Shown piece by piece: positions 46,245 to 55,057 of a stretch of 64,000 nt of DNA. The first letter of the stretch is position 1, and every line of letters begins with the position of its first letter. Both the position numbers and the translations under genes were made by a program. The stretch covers positions 3,658,001-3,722,000 of the forward strand of contig OZ240239.1 in NCBI GenBank assembly GCA_965198095.1. Reading direction: 5' to 3'. The DNA comes from CBDFJH01 sp965198095 (lineage in GTDB: Bacteria; Latescibacterota; UBA2968; GCA-2709665). The notes under the pieces are model-generated. The model made no database searches. It saw only the letters and a program-made list of their open reading frames with translations, and was not told the origin of the DNA.

Positions 46245-46382
46245 TCATGCTGTTCGATATTTTTGAATGGGCGATACCCAATCGCCTTCGAACCCAACAT
46301 CGGCCAATCTCACCCACTGCTCCTGGAACTGATCTGGAACCTGAAGCTCGCGACGACATGCGATGATGTCCTCTCTCGTCAC
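46245..46382 (-). pseudogene. Relic of the UDG-like gene (N-terminal part)
   Basis: On the minus strand GAGGAGGAG precedes a GTG reading MTREDIIACRRELQVPDQFQ, then RLADVGFEGDWVSPIQKYRT and a stop. This matches MKRVEIIARRREFVIPGYEH... of the gene at 43.5 kb. After a one-base shift the frame continues TGPVLVAKHWLDAESVNQK to about 46,190, like TGPVLVAHYWLDAPSV. The rest is missing. Confidence 0.8.
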
Positions 46383-46469
46383 GGTTTCTCCTCCTCAATC
46401 GGCGCCGGCCGAGTCCAGCGCATCGTACAGCACCGATTATGGAGACCCTGGCCAATGATCATCCGCTCC

Positions 46470-46713
46470 TCATCGCCCTTCTCCCAACTCTGCCAGAAGT
46501 TGCCGCCCCCAGCCACCCGGCATCAAGCAGCGGTTGCAGGACTTGGTTCCTGAACTTGGTTCGGTCCTTTCTGCCTACCAATGTCATCAACGTCCTTATT
46601 GTCTTTTCTGTCAGGCAGTTACGCAGGATTTCGACCTAGTGCCGACCTAGTGCACGGTCTGTTTCTCAGCCTCAGTTGCCGGACGCGTGAAGGTCGTGGT
46701 TACCCATTGTTGC
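46470..46713 (-). pseudogene. Relic of the AlbA_2 gene C-terminal part
   Basis: On the minus strand QQWVTTTFTRPATEAEKQ, then EILRNCLTEKTIRTLM, KDRTKFRNQVLQPLLDAGWL and GRQLLAELGEGR match the C-terminal part of the AlbA_2 gene, with a 30-base deletion and frame changes. Confidence 0.8.
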
Positions 46714-46732
46714 CTGTCTTCACGATAAATCG

Positions 46733-46945
46733 CTATGCCAGCATCAGACGTTCGCCCTTGGGTTCTGGTATTGAATCGCTGAACTCGCGCGCGGTGTCGA
46801 TCCAAAGCTCCATTGCCTGATTGATGTGTTTGAGCGCGGCTTCTTGCGTGTCGCCGTGAGCCATGCATCCGGGAAGCTCTGGCACTTCAGCCACGAAGAC
46901 GCCGTCGGCATTGCTCCAATAAAGAATGATCTCGTACTTGTACAT
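46733..46945 (-). CDS. HicB-family antitoxin
   Basis: 70 residues: MYKYEIILYWSNADGVFVAE and VPELPGCMAHGDTQEAALKH, the HicB partial RNase H fold (YxxxxxWSxxDxxFvAevPeLPGC.a.G.T..EAl). No HicA toxin gene and no DNA-binding C-terminal domain are seen, so it is a solitary antitoxin. It is in frame with an upstream AlbA_2 start (MNEKPLSDLTALGEGF, from 47,050) and could be made as a fusion. It may have inserted in the second AlbA_2 copy. Confidence 0.85.
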   Translation of the reverse strand: MYKYEIILYWSNADGVFVAEVPELPGCMAHGDTQEAALKHINQAMELWIDTAREFSDSIPEPKGERLMLA

Positions 46946-47050
46946 CAGTCTGGTTCCTCCAAGTCGGGAAGCGCCCGAGCGCTTGAACTCGGTGGTAAAG
47001 CCCTCGCCAAGGGCGGTCAGATCAGAGAGGGGCTTTTCGTTCATTCTCAC
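46946..47050 (-). pseudogene. Relic of the AlbA_2 gene N-terminus
   Basis: MNEKPLSDLTALGEGFTTEF and KRSGASRLG match the first residues of the AlbA_2 protein. The open frame runs straight into HicB. Confidence 0.8.
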
Positions 47051-47771
47051 ACCTGTCCAATAACGGTTTTGAAAAGCATTGAAATCATTTCTCGAGTATG
47101 CGAGACCTACCCCCTACCCCCCTTCCTGAGAGGAAGGGGGAACTGCTTAGAGCTCATGTGAAACAGTGTTTTGCAACGCTTCGTTCACCTCCCCCTTTCC
47201 TTGCAGGAGAGGGGGCCGGGGGGAGAGGTCCTCCTTTTCTAATTCCCTGGACAGCACACCTGCCAGGAAACCAATGAAAAAGGCAACCTCATTTCCATTG
47301 TCAGGGTCCATCCCATACAAAGACGCCTTTTCAGGCCATCTTATACAACCCGGATGTCTCAGATTCCGTCCGTTCTTGGACAGCAATGACTTCGAGCAAT
47401 GAATTTTTCACGGGCGGGCGAGCCGCCCGTGGCACACGCGATTTAGACCTTGTGTATTGTCGATTCGGTTGTGGTAAGCTGAACGGCTCGCTCATTGGGC
47501 ACTCAGGGACACGGGGCTTCTCCACTTGTCGCAATTCCTGCGACTCTCTCTTCGAAACCGGCCCCGTTCGTGTCGAGTGCCCCGAGCCTGGGAGTAGGGT
47601 GTCAACGATAGGGTGCGCTCCTTAATATTGGACCGTCGAACGTGCCTGCGCCCATCTCGATTGATCCGGATACCCCCTTTGTCCGAACACCGGATGTCCC
47701 CGTCCGCCAGGAAGTTTGTTGCCGCACCGGTGCGCTATCATTTTGAACAGTTGCGGAAACGTCGACCATCA
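47051..47771. other. Repeat-rich intergenic region before DUF488 gene
   Basis: Contains two hairpins made of CCCCCTTCC/GGAAGGGGG-type arms (47,110-47,220), repeat A inverted (47,395-47,459) and the inverse of the 18,527-18,556 segment. No gene seen. Confidence 0.6.
47395..47459 (-). repeat. Dispersed REP-like repeat A, copy 2 (inverted)
   Basis: Inverse of the 18,824-18,891 copy with the same palindromic core. Confidence 0.85.
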
Positions 47772-48764
47772 ATGGCAAGTGCTTCAGTTCAAGCATCGCG
47801 TGGAGAAGGAAGGCCCCGATTGTACGTGCGTCAGCGCCAGCTTCTCGCGCTACTCGACGCACTTGGGGGCAAATCAAGCAGCGGGGACTTCCAGAAACTC
47901 CTGTTTCTCTACTGCAAGGAGCTGTCCTCGGCCAGCCCCGAGGTCACTGCCAAGGGTCTGTACGAGTTCGTGCCCTACCAATACGGGGCATTCTCCTTCA
48001 CCTGCGATGCCGACCGCCGCCGCCTCGTCGAGCGTGGTCTGCTCGCGGACGACGACCGGCGTTGGGTGCTTACTGAACAGGGTAAGCGGATCGCGGGCGA
48101 AGCCCAGGGCGATTCGATGCGTGCATTTGCGCATCGCTACCGCGGGCTGCGAGGGAATGCGCTCATTGCAGAAACCTACCGCAGGCATCCGTATTACGCG
48201 ATTCGCAGTGAGATTACAAAGCAGGTGCTCCGGAACGATAAACCCGCACTTGATCGGATCGAATCCGTTCGTCCCGAAAGAACCCCGTCGCGGCTTTTGA
48301 CCATCGGCTACGAAGGGCGAACACTGGAGAGCTATCTCAATACGTTGCTTCGTGAGGGCGTGACCCTGCTGTGCGACGTGAGACGCAATGCCATCAGCCG
48401 CAAGTACGGCTTTTCGAAGTCCACGCTTGCCGGGGCATGCGCCGGAGTCGGCATTCGCTACGAGCATCTTCCGGAGCTTGGGATTGAATCAAGGCTCCGT
48501 CGAGGACTAACGACAGAAGCCGATCTCAAGACCCTGTTCAACACGTACGAGCGGACGATACTACCGACGTGTGGCGATGCCCTGGAAAAAATCCGGGCCT
48601 GGCTGCGGTCCGGCGAGTCCGTCGCGCTCACCTGTTACGAGCGTGAAGCTGGCCAATGTCATCGGCACTGTATCGCCGCTGCGCTCGGACAGGCGTCAGA
48701 TCCTGGAGACCGGCCGGATCATCCAGCAACTCAACCGAAAAATCAACCCATCGAACAGACGTAA
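47772..48764 (+). CDS. DUF488 family protein with N-terminal helical domain
   Basis: About 330 residues from MASASVQASRGEGRPRLY; an ATG at 47,694 (MSPSARKFVA) is an alternative. The C-terminal part has LLTIGYEGRTLESYLNTLLR near 175 and ALTCYEREAGQCHRHCIAAA near 287; the Cys-x-E-x-x-x-x-Cys-His-Arg motif defines DUF488. The N-terminal part with KLLFLYCKEL and FVPYQYGAFS resembles a winged-helix domain common in mobile-element-linked DUF488 proteins. Role unknown; many such genes sit in accessory islands. Confidence 0.8.
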   Translation: MASASVQASRGEGRPRLYVRQRQLLALLDALGGKSSSGDFQKLLFLYCKELSSASPEVTAKGLYEFVPYQYGAFSFTCDADRRRLVERGLLADDDRRWVLTEQGKRIAGEAQGDSMRAFAHRYRGLRGNALIAETYRRHPYYAIRSEITKQVLRNDKPALDRIESVRPERTPSRLLTIGYEGRTLESYLNTLLREGVTLLCDVRRNAISRKYGFSKSTLAGACAGVGIRYEHLPELGIESRLRRGLTTEADLKTLFNTYERTILPTCGDALEKIRAWLRSGESVALTCYEREAGQCHRHCIAAALGQASDPGDRPDHPATQPKNQPIEQT

Positions 48765-48812
48765 CCCGACAGACGCCTGGCGTCTTTCAAAAGGCAAAGG
48801 AAGTCAAAACGC

Positions 48813-50462
48813 GTGCCTGAAGTCGACTATCTCAGAGATCTGGTCATCGTACTCGGGTCGGCGGTCGTGGTCGCAACGGTACTGCGCCGCACGGGTGTAC
48901 CATCGATTGCCGGGCTTATCTTGGCGGGTGCCATGACCGGACCCACAGCATTGGGTCTCGTGGACGACACCCATCAAGTTGAGGCGCTGGCTGAGATCGG
49001 CATCGTCCTCCTACTCTTCGGGGTGGGTCTGGAACTCTCTCTCAGCCATATGCGGCGCCTGTGGAAAGCCGTCCTGTTGGGCGGAGGCATTCAGGTGACG
49101 GCCACAGTCGTATGCACCGCAGTCGTGGCCAGCAGGTTCGGACTTGCAGCGGGGCCTGCGGTGTTTTTGGGCTTCGTTGTCGCCGTATCCAGCACCGCCG
49201 TCGTTTTGCGCGGCCTTTCTTCGCGTGGTGAATTGGAAGCGCCGCATGGCCGTCTAGCGGTCGGCATTCTTGTCTTCCAGGACCTGTGCGTGGTTCCAAT
49301 GATCCTGGCGATACCCTTTCTGGCCGGACAAGAAAGCTCGACATGGGAAATCCTGCTCACAGCCACCACCGGTCTTGCCATCCTCGCGAGCGTGCTGGTT
49401 GCAGCCAACCGCGTCGTCCCATATTTGCTCGCATTCGTGGCCACGACGAGAGAGAGAGAACTCTTCATTCTGACCGTCTTTCTCGTATGCTTCGGAATTG
49501 CATGGGTCCTGTCGCGGGCGGGAATCTCGCTGGCGCTCGGGGCATTCCTGGCAGGCCTGGTCGTCGCCGGAAGCGAGTTTCGTCACCAGGCGATGTCGGA
49601 CCTGATTCCTGTGCGAGAAGTCTTTGCCAGCGTGTTTTTCGTTTCCGTGGGCATGCTGCTGGATGTCTCGAATGTGTTCGAGCACCTGCCGTCGACGCTT
49701 GGGCTTTGTGGCCTGATTCTCGTCGGTAAACTCGCGATCGTCCTTGGAATGGGTCTGGTTCTCCGACTGCCGCTTCGCGTAGCCATCCAATCGGCGGCCA
49801 CGTTGTGCCAGATCGGCGAGTTCTCGTTCGTACTCCTGAACGCAGCTTCGGGAACCGGCCTGCTCGAAGCCACGCTATCCCACAACCTCCTGTTGGCAAT
49901 CATCCTGTCCATGTTGCTCACACCGATGGCGATCGCATTCGCCCCACACCTGGCTCTCGGCGCGAGCCGCGTCCCATGGCTCAACCGGATGCTGGATGCC
50001 GAGCCTCCCGGAATTGACGTTCACGAACCGCATAGCGACCACGTCATTGTTGCCGGATATGGCCGAGCAGGCAGAGAGGTCTGTCGGGCAGCTCGGGCCG
50101 CGGGGTTCGCCTGTGTTGCGGTCGACGTGAATGTCGACAACGTCCGTACGGCAAGAGCGACAGGAGACCTGGCCGTGTTCGGAGACATCACCCAGAAGGA
50201 AGTCCTGGAGGAGCTGGGTTGTAAGAACGCGCGTCTGGTGGTGGTGACCATCAACGACACCCGGGCGACCGAGCTTGCGATCCGCACGATTCGTGGGACG
50301 GCTCCCGATACCCCCATCATCGCACGCGCCCTGTACGACATGGACAGGGACGCACTGCGGGCTGCAGGTGCCACCGAGGTCATCACGGCAGAAGCGACGA
50401 CCAGCGACGTGATCGTAAGGACATGCCTCGCAGAACTGGGTTCGACAAAGACGCAACCTTAG
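48813..50462 (+). CDS. CPA2-family monovalent cation:proton antiporter with TrkA-N domain
   Basis: 549 residues from a GTG start. About 12 hydrophobic segments span residues 1-390, including VLLLFGVGLELSL and AGLVVAGSEFRHQAMSDL with the two-Asp-like pattern of CPA2 exchangers. Residues about 405-545 form a NAD-binding TrkA-N domain (DHVIVAGYGRAGREVCRAAR). The protein resembles KefB/KefC/YbaL, which export K+ or Na+ in exchange for protons; regulation by NAD(H) or glutathione adducts is possible. Confidence 0.9.
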   Translation: MPEVDYLRDLVIVLGSAVVVATVLRRTGVPSIAGLILAGAMTGPTALGLVDDTHQVEALAEIGIVLLLFGVGLELSLSHMRRLWKAVLLGGGIQVTATVVCTAVVASRFGLAAGPAVFLGFVVAVSSTAVVLRGLSSRGELEAPHGRLAVGILVFQDLCVVPMILAIPFLAGQESSTWEILLTATTGLAILASVLVAANRVVPYLLAFVATTRERELFILTVFLVCFGIAWVLSRAGISLALGAFLAGLVVAGSEFRHQAMSDLIPVREVFASVFFVSVGMLLDVSNVFEHLPSTLGLCGLILVGKLAIVLGMGLVLRLPLRVAIQSAATLCQIGEFSFVLLNAASGTGLLEATLSHNLLLAIILSMLLTPMAIAFAPHLALGASRVPWLNRMLDAEPPGIDVHEPHSDHVIVAGYGRAGREVCRAARAAGFACVAVDVNVDNVRTARATGDLAVFGDITQKEVLEELGCKNARLVVVTINDTRATELAIRTIRGTAPDTPIIARALYDMDRDALRAAGATEVITAEATTSDVIVRTCLAELGSTKTQP

Positions 50463-50817
50463 GCCCGAATATTGCACGTGGAGTTGGTCGGAATATCTCT
50501 GTCAGTCTCTCCCAAGCACAATACAGGTGAATTATTCACAAAAAGTGTCGGTTATTAATAAGTAATTGTTTATAAATAAATTGTATCGAATAGCGTCATT
50601 CTGACCCAGAAACCGCGAAAATGGGATGGTCAAAGTGAGGTCGCGCGGGCTACGCTGGAGGGATTTATCGCTGACGCGCAGGATCAAGGACATTGTTCCG
50701 GCTTTCTGATCTTTATCCTGCTCCATCCTGTTCATCCATGTAAATTCCGGTTTTTTGAATCGTCCCGCGCGCGCGCTGATCTTTCACTGGGCATCCCCCT
50801 TCACAATGGAGGAAGAG
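50463..50817. other. AT-rich intergenic region
   Basis: No gene seen. The first part is unusually AT-rich (TTATTAATAAGTAATTG...). The last part holds a sequence similar to the common 'TTACATGGATGAACAGGATG' repeat on the minus strand at about 50,705-50,750. Confidence 0.55.
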
Positions 50818-51396
50818 ATGATAAGAGGCGTCCGGCGTTTTCCGTGGCCGTGCCGGTTGATGCTGCTTCTGGTGGTGGGTCTGTTCGCCGCCTGCGGCGA
50901 CAACCCGGTATCCGTCGAGTCGTCCTCTCAGGATCTGAGGGATCTCGGCCGGATTGAAGCGCTCCAGGAGATGTTCAACCGCGATGTGGGTGTATCCCGC
51001 CTGATTCTGCTGCTCTCGCCCACGTGAGGGGTCTGCCGGGCAGGCGCCAGTTGGGTGCAAGAGGAAATTCTGGAAAAGAATCGCGAGGCAGAGGTGAAGG
51101 TTTACGCGGTCTGGCTTCCGATGATCGCCAGCGATGCCCGGTCGGAGTGGAAGAAGAGCCTGCTCCCGGATTCGAGGGTGATTCATCTGTGGGATGAGCA
51201 GCGGGTTGTGGGGCGGTGGTTCGCGGCACAGGGGCGGTATGGGGAAGACGTGGACGTGGTCTGGGATATTTATTTTCTGTTTGGGCCCGAGGCGCGGTGG
51301 GAAGCGCTGCCGGACCCCCTGTTGAGCTGGGGGAGCACGGTTGTGAGGACCCGGGAGCAGCTCCAGAGGGATTTTCTGGCCCTTTTGGACAGGTAA
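50818..51396 (+). CDS. Candidate selenocysteine-containing thioredoxin-like lipoprotein (UGA at 51,025 read as Sec)
   Basis: 192 codons from an ATG with GGAGGAAG upstream. Residues 1-24 are a lipoprotein signal (LMLLLVVGLFAAC). One in-frame TGA at 51,025 splits two open frames that share a phase. Around it the protein reads ILLLSPT-U-GVC-RAGASWVQ, so Sec70 and Cys73 form the UxxC of a thioredoxin fold between a strand (SRLILLLSPT) and a helix. Downstream are VKVYAVWLPMIASDARSEW and VDVVWDIYFLFGPEARWEAL, fold-consistent strands. After the TGA, a 5-pair hairpin (51,044-51,058) carries a GU-containing loop at 22-26 bases, possibly a bacterial SECIS. It would be a periplasmic thiol/selenol redox protein. 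Alternative: a nonsense-mutated Cys. Confidence 0.7.
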
Positions 51397-51399
51397 GTA

Positions 51400-51451
51400 T
51401 TACAAAGTTCGCTCGTCGTTTTCCACCGGCAGCAAGCTGCCGGTGCCACAC
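51400..51451 (+). repeat. Dispersed REP-like repeat B, copy 2
   Basis: Copy of the 18,897-18,950 repeat. Confidence 0.85.
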
Positions 51452-51707
51452 TGTATGTCTTACCCTATTCCTTCACCTGTGCCACAGACGGCGCGCACGC
51501 GCACGCAGTATCCGTCACTCTAGAGCATCGACAGATTCAGCACAAACAGGATTCGCCTCAATCGCCAAACGCCGTGGCACACGGTTATGTCTTACCCTGT
51601 TCCCTCACGCGTGCCAGGGCGTCGAGGGTCAGGCCATTTTTTGGCGCCTCATAGTCGAGTCGAGGGTTCTCCTGACCGGCCCCTTCTGTCCCGGTTCATT
51701 CTCTATC
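51452..51707. other. Intergenic region between repeats B and A
   Basis: No gene seen. The sequence TATGTCTTACCCT(A/G)TTCC(T/C)TCAC occurs twice (51,455 and 51,588). Confidence 0.6.
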
Positions 51708-51772
51708 TCAATACATAAGGTCTAAATCACGTGTGCCACGGGCGGCTCGCCCGCCCGTGAGAAATTCATTAC
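51708..51772 (+). repeat. Dispersed REP-like repeat A, copy 3
   Basis: Copy of the 18,824-18,891 repeat, same strand. Confidence 0.85.
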
Positions 51773-52079
51773 TATTTTTGTACAGGCTCTAACCTGAATA
51801 ATTCATAAAAAAGGTTAGGAAAGTCACTCATGCTCACCTTTTCTTGCCGCCCAAGAAAAGTGACAAAAGAAGGGCGCCTGCCTGCCGCGCCCAAAGCGGC
51901 GCAGACAGATCACCGCAAGCAGGCAGATGACGGTGACACCTTACTGTTTCGGGAAGTGGAAGCAACTACAGGCGATTTGTCTTGGATGGATGATGCATTG
52001 AAGCGATACGTCGAACCAAAGGTTGAAAAGGTGGAGCAGACATTCTTGTCTGCTCATAACCCTCAAACCGGAACCTCGG

Positions 52080-52265
52080 AATCCTGTGTCTGGGCACGCC
52101 ACGACTCGCCGCCGTCTCCCCCACTGGAATAAGGACGGCGCTATCTATTGGATCCCCTTTCGCCTCGCTGACGCCATCCCCGGGGACCTTCCAGGAAGGG
52201 CGTAAGCTGTGGCACAAGCGCCACCCCGAACCGTGGACAGACGCCGAGCGGAACGCCTTTCTTCT
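52080..52265 (+). pseudogene. Relic of a Y1-type (REP-associated tyrosine) transposase
   Basis: The first frame reads RRRLPHWNKDGAIYWIPFRL and ADAIPGDLPG, typical of the IS200-like transposase N-terminus (LPHW...Y.vTFRLADslP). After a frame change it reads KLWHKRHPEPWTDAERNAF, also family-like. The catalytic HUH and Tyr regions are missing. Confidence 0.75.
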
Positions 52266-52403
52266 ACCTGCATTCCAGGAAAAGGACAATGTGAAGGGCA
52301 GACAGGAATGTCTGCCCCACCTTCACACACGCTTCCTCAACCGCTCGACAAGCCATTGTGCCGAGGTGGAGTTGATTGATTCGCGAATAAAGCAGCTATC
52401 CGT
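52257..52403 (+). repeat. Dispersed repeat C, copy 2
   Basis: Same-strand copy of 21,398-21,543, joined to the transposase relic. Confidence 0.85.
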
Positions 52404-52585
52404 GACAATTCATGAATGATTCAGGCTAAGTGGAAAGCGGACAGGGATTCCCTTTGCGGAACTCCACTTCCCTGGAGGCCGACGAAATCGACGTCTTCAA
52501 GACTTCCGGGAGACCCGGTGGAATCGGCCAAAGGCCGCTCTGCCATCCTCTTCTTGCAGAACCCGTTTCGACTTCCCACCGGAAG

Positions 52586-52624
52586 ATTGAATTTTTATTC
52601 TTTACATTTGAATAAAAATTTATA
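52586..52624 (+). promoter_or_regulatory. Tandem ARG box (ArgR operator) overlapping arg promoter
   Basis: Two operator half-units, TGAATTTTTATTCT and TGAATAAAAATTTA, each close to the ArgR consensus TGAATWWWWATTCA. As 18-bp boxes they are separated by 3 bp (21 bp centre to centre), the spacing that one ArgR hexamer needs. TTTACA (52,601) with TATCTT downstream could be the overlapped promoter. Confidence 0.8.
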
Positions 52625-52672
52625 TCTTATACGGACCCTTTTCGAAATGCGCCCAATCGCCTGGATCCTGCC

Positions 52673-53137
52673 ATGAACGGAAAGCGGAAACGCCGCCGGA
52701 AGATCCTGGACCTCATCGCCTCTCGCCCCATCGGGAGCCAGGAGTCCCTCGGGCGGGCGCTGAGCGAAGTGGGCATCGCCGCGACCCAGTCCACCCTCTC
52801 CAAGGACATCAAGGAGCTGGGGATCGTCAAGGTGCCGGAGGGCAGGGGGTTCCGCTACCGGGCGGCCCAGGCCGGGTCGCCCGCGCCGTTCCGAGAACGG
52901 ATGCTCCGAAGGGAGCTGACCGACTTCGTGGTCGAGCTGGACGGGGCGCGGAACGTGCTGGTCGTCAAGACCCTCACCGGTTATGCGCAGGGCGTCTGTG
53001 AATCCATCGATCGGGCGGACTGGGAGGAAGTCGTCGGCACGATCGCGGGAGAGAATACAATATTCATTCTCGTCCGCTCCGACGCCGGGCGGGAGGCGCT
53101 GCGGACGAAGATCCTCGACATGATGGGGGAACCGTGA
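52673..53137 (+). CDS. argR: Arginine repressor
   Basis: 154 residues, usual size. The N-terminal winged helix has ATQSTLSKDIKELGIVKVPE (SR-box-like recognition helix), and the C-terminal oligomerisation and arginine-binding domain has VVGTIAGENTIFILVRSD, matching the GT(I/L)AG(D/E)DTI motif. It should bind the tandem ARG box 48 bp upstream and so repress the whole arg operon, including itself. The stop overlaps the argC GTG start by 4 bases. Confidence 0.94.
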   Translation: MNGKRKRRRKILDLIASRPIGSQESLGRALSEVGIAATQSTLSKDIKELGIVKVPEGRGFRYRAAQAGSPAPFRERMLRRELTDFVVELDGARNVLVVKTLTGYAQGVCESIDRADWEEVVGTIAGENTIFILVRSDAGREALRTKILDMMGEP

Positions 53138-54111
53138 AGCCTCCGGTAAAGGTCGGGCTGTTTGGAGACACCGGCACGGTCGGACAGGAAATCTGCAAGG
53201 TCCTGAAGCATCACGACAGGCTGCGGGTCGCCTTTCGGCGGAACTCGACGCGCAGTGAAGGTCGCCTGGAAGACTGCGAGCTTGTCTTCCTTGCCACGCG
53301 GGAAGCGGAATCGATCGCGCTCGCTCCCGAGATGATCCGGGCGGGCAGACGCGTGGTCGACACCAGCGGAGCCTTCCGCCTCCCCAGAGTGAAATTCGAG
53401 CAGTGGTACCGGCAGGAACACAAGGCCCCGGGCCTCCTGAAAGAAGCGGTCTACGGCATGCCCGCCCTCTACGCCGATCGCATTGCCGGTGCCAGACTCG
53501 TCGGAAATCCCGGATGCTATCCGACCAGTGTAATCCTGGCCCTGCATCCCCTGAAGGGACTCGTCCGGGGAGAGGCGACGGTCGTGGCCACCTCCGGAAT
53601 CTCCGGAGCGCGGAGGGAAGTTCAGGACACGCCGAACGAATCGACCTACAACTACGGCCGGAGACACAAGCACGTCCCGGAGATGGCGCACCACTCCGGC
53701 TTCGACGTCAACTTTACGCCGGTCGTTCTCCATTCCGTGTTTCGCGGCATCAACGCCAACATCCGCATCGCGTTGGCGGATCCGATCGGGGCGCTTCCGG
53801 ACGAGGAGGCCGCGCGGGCGCTCCGGCACGCGATATCCGGCCGTTACACGGAAGAAGACATGGTGGAGGTCGTTCAGGACTCGGATGCAAAGCTGTGGGG
53901 AACGAGAGATGTGGTGGAAACGCACAGGCTGCTCATCAAGGCCCGGGCGGACGGCGGATTCGCATACATCTGCGCGATGGAAGACAACCTGAGCAGAGGC
54001 GCGGCCAGTCAGGCCGTCGAAAACATGAATCTGATGCTCGGGTTCCCGAGGCTCTCCGGAATCGAAGCCGCCTACAGGGACCTTCCAGCGGTGAACCGTC
54101 CGCCGGCGTAA
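53134..54111 (+). CDS. argC: N-acetyl-gamma-glutamyl-phosphate reductase
   Basis: 325 residues from a GTG overlapping the argR stop. The NADP-binding motif GLFGDTGTVGQEICKVL is at the N-terminus, and the catalytic Cys128 lies in VGNPGCYPTSVILAL. MAHHSGFDVNFTPVVLH and GRGINAN-type segments match type 1 ArgC. It reduces N-acetylglutamyl phosphate to the semialdehyde. Confidence 0.95.
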   Translation: MKPPVKVGLFGDTGTVGQEICKVLKHHDRLRVAFRRNSTRSEGRLEDCELVFLATREAESIALAPEMIRAGRRVVDTSGAFRLPRVKFEQWYRQEHKAPGLLKEAVYGMPALYADRIAGARLVGNPGCYPTSVILALHPLKGLVRGEATVVATSGISGARREVQDTPNESTYNYGRRHKHVPEMAHHSGFDVNFTPVVLHSVFRGINANIRIALADPIGALPDEEAARALRHAISGRYTEEDMVEVVQDSDAKLWGTRDVVETHRLLIKARADGGFAYICAMEDNLSRGAASQAVENMNLMLGFPRLSGIEAAYRDLPAVNRPPA

Positions 54112-54163
54112 CCGAGCGAGGCACGGGGCCCGGCCTCAGGTCAAGACGGCCAACGAAAACGTG

Positions 54164-55048
54164 ATGGACAAAGTCATCGAGAAGGCGGCCACGCTCGTGG
54201 AGGCCTTCCCTTACATCCGAGCCTTTCGCGGGAAAATCGTGGTCGTCAAGTACGGCGGCAGCGCGCAGCCCGAGGAGGGAAGCTCCTCCACGATCCTGGC
54301 CGATCTGGTCTTCATGGAGACCGTGGGCATCCATCCGGTGGTCGTCCACGGCGGCGGCAAGGAGATCAGCCGCCGCCTTTTGGAGGCCGGCATCGCGTCT
54401 ACCTGGGTGAACGGCCTGCGCGTGACGGATGCCGACACCATGAACGTCGTGGAAGAGACGCTTTCCGGCCTCGTGAACCGTCGAATCGTAGAGGGAATCG
54501 AGACCCTTGGAGGAAGCGCCCGAGGGCTTTCGGCAAAAGAGGCCGGTATCCTTCGCGTCTCCAAACATTTCGCGGTGACCAAAGGCAACGGCAAGACCGA
54601 GCGGGTCGACATCGGGTTTGTGGGAGACGTGCAGCGTGTCGATGCCGGGCCGATTCGAGCCGTTTGCGAGCAGGAGGCCATTCCCGTGATCGCTCCCATC
54701 GGCCTCGGCCCGGATGGACAATGTTACAATGTAAATGCGGATACGGCCGCGGGTGAAGTCGCCCGCGCACTGGGCGCGGAAAAGCTCGTCTTTCTCACCG
54801 ACGTCAACGGCATCCTTCGGGAGAGCGGGGACCCGGCCTCCCGGATCTCCACGCTTCACCTCAGGGAGATCGACGGCCTCATCGGTGACGAGACGGTGCG
54901 CGGCGGCATGATTCCCAAGGTTCAGGCGTGTGTCAGGTCCGTGGAAGGTGGCGTAGACAAAACACATATCATCGATGGCCGGCTGCCCCATGCCCTCCTG
55001 ATGGAGATCTTCACGCACGAAGGGGTCGGCACGGAAATCGTCACGTGA
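54164..55048 (+). CDS. argB: Acetylglutamate kinase
   Basis: 294 residues from the ATG; a GTG directly before it is also possible. VVVKYGGSAQ and VVVHGGGKEISRRLLEAGI hold the ATP and N-acetylglutamate sites; DVNGILRESGD and RGGMIPKVQACVRSVEGGV are typical of ArgB. It phosphorylates N-acetylglutamate. An N-terminal extension seen in arginine-feedback-inhibited enzymes is partly present (VIEKAATLVEAFPYIRAFRG), so feedback inhibition is likely. Confidence 0.95.
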   Translation: MDKVIEKAATLVEAFPYIRAFRGKIVVVKYGGSAQPEEGSSSTILADLVFMETVGIHPVVVHGGGKEISRRLLEAGIASTWVNGLRVTDADTMNVVEETLSGLVNRRIVEGIETLGGSARGLSAKEAGILRVSKHFAVTKGNGKTERVDIGFVGDVQRVDAGPIRAVCEQEAIPVIAPIGLGPDGQCYNVNADTAAGEVARALGAEKLVFLTDVNGILRESGDPASRISTLHLREIDGLIGDETVRGGMIPKVQACVRSVEGGVDKTHIIDGRLPHALLMEIFTHEGVGTEIVT

Positions 55049-55057
55049 GGGTGGAAC

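Larger units (their letters stand above)
51795..52423. mobile_element. Composite TIR element with repeat D start, transposase relic and repeat C
   Basis: Starts TGAATAATTCATAAAAAAGG and ends ATGAATGATTCA, imperfect terminal inverted repeats. The first 110 bases match repeat D at 62,341; the middle carries the Y1 transposase relic; the end is repeat C copy 2. This looks like two elements fused, bounded by the same kind of ends as the complete element at 62.3 kb. Confidence 0.65.

Noticed and set aside
47147..47386. 79-codon minus-strand ORF
   Set aside because: Lies in hairpin-rich intergenic DNA, no recognisable protein pattern and no ribosome-binding site.
51216..51725. Plus-strand frame overlapping the selenoprotein gene end and repeats
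   Set aside because: It crosses two dispersed repeats and reads the selenoprotein gene in the wrong phase.
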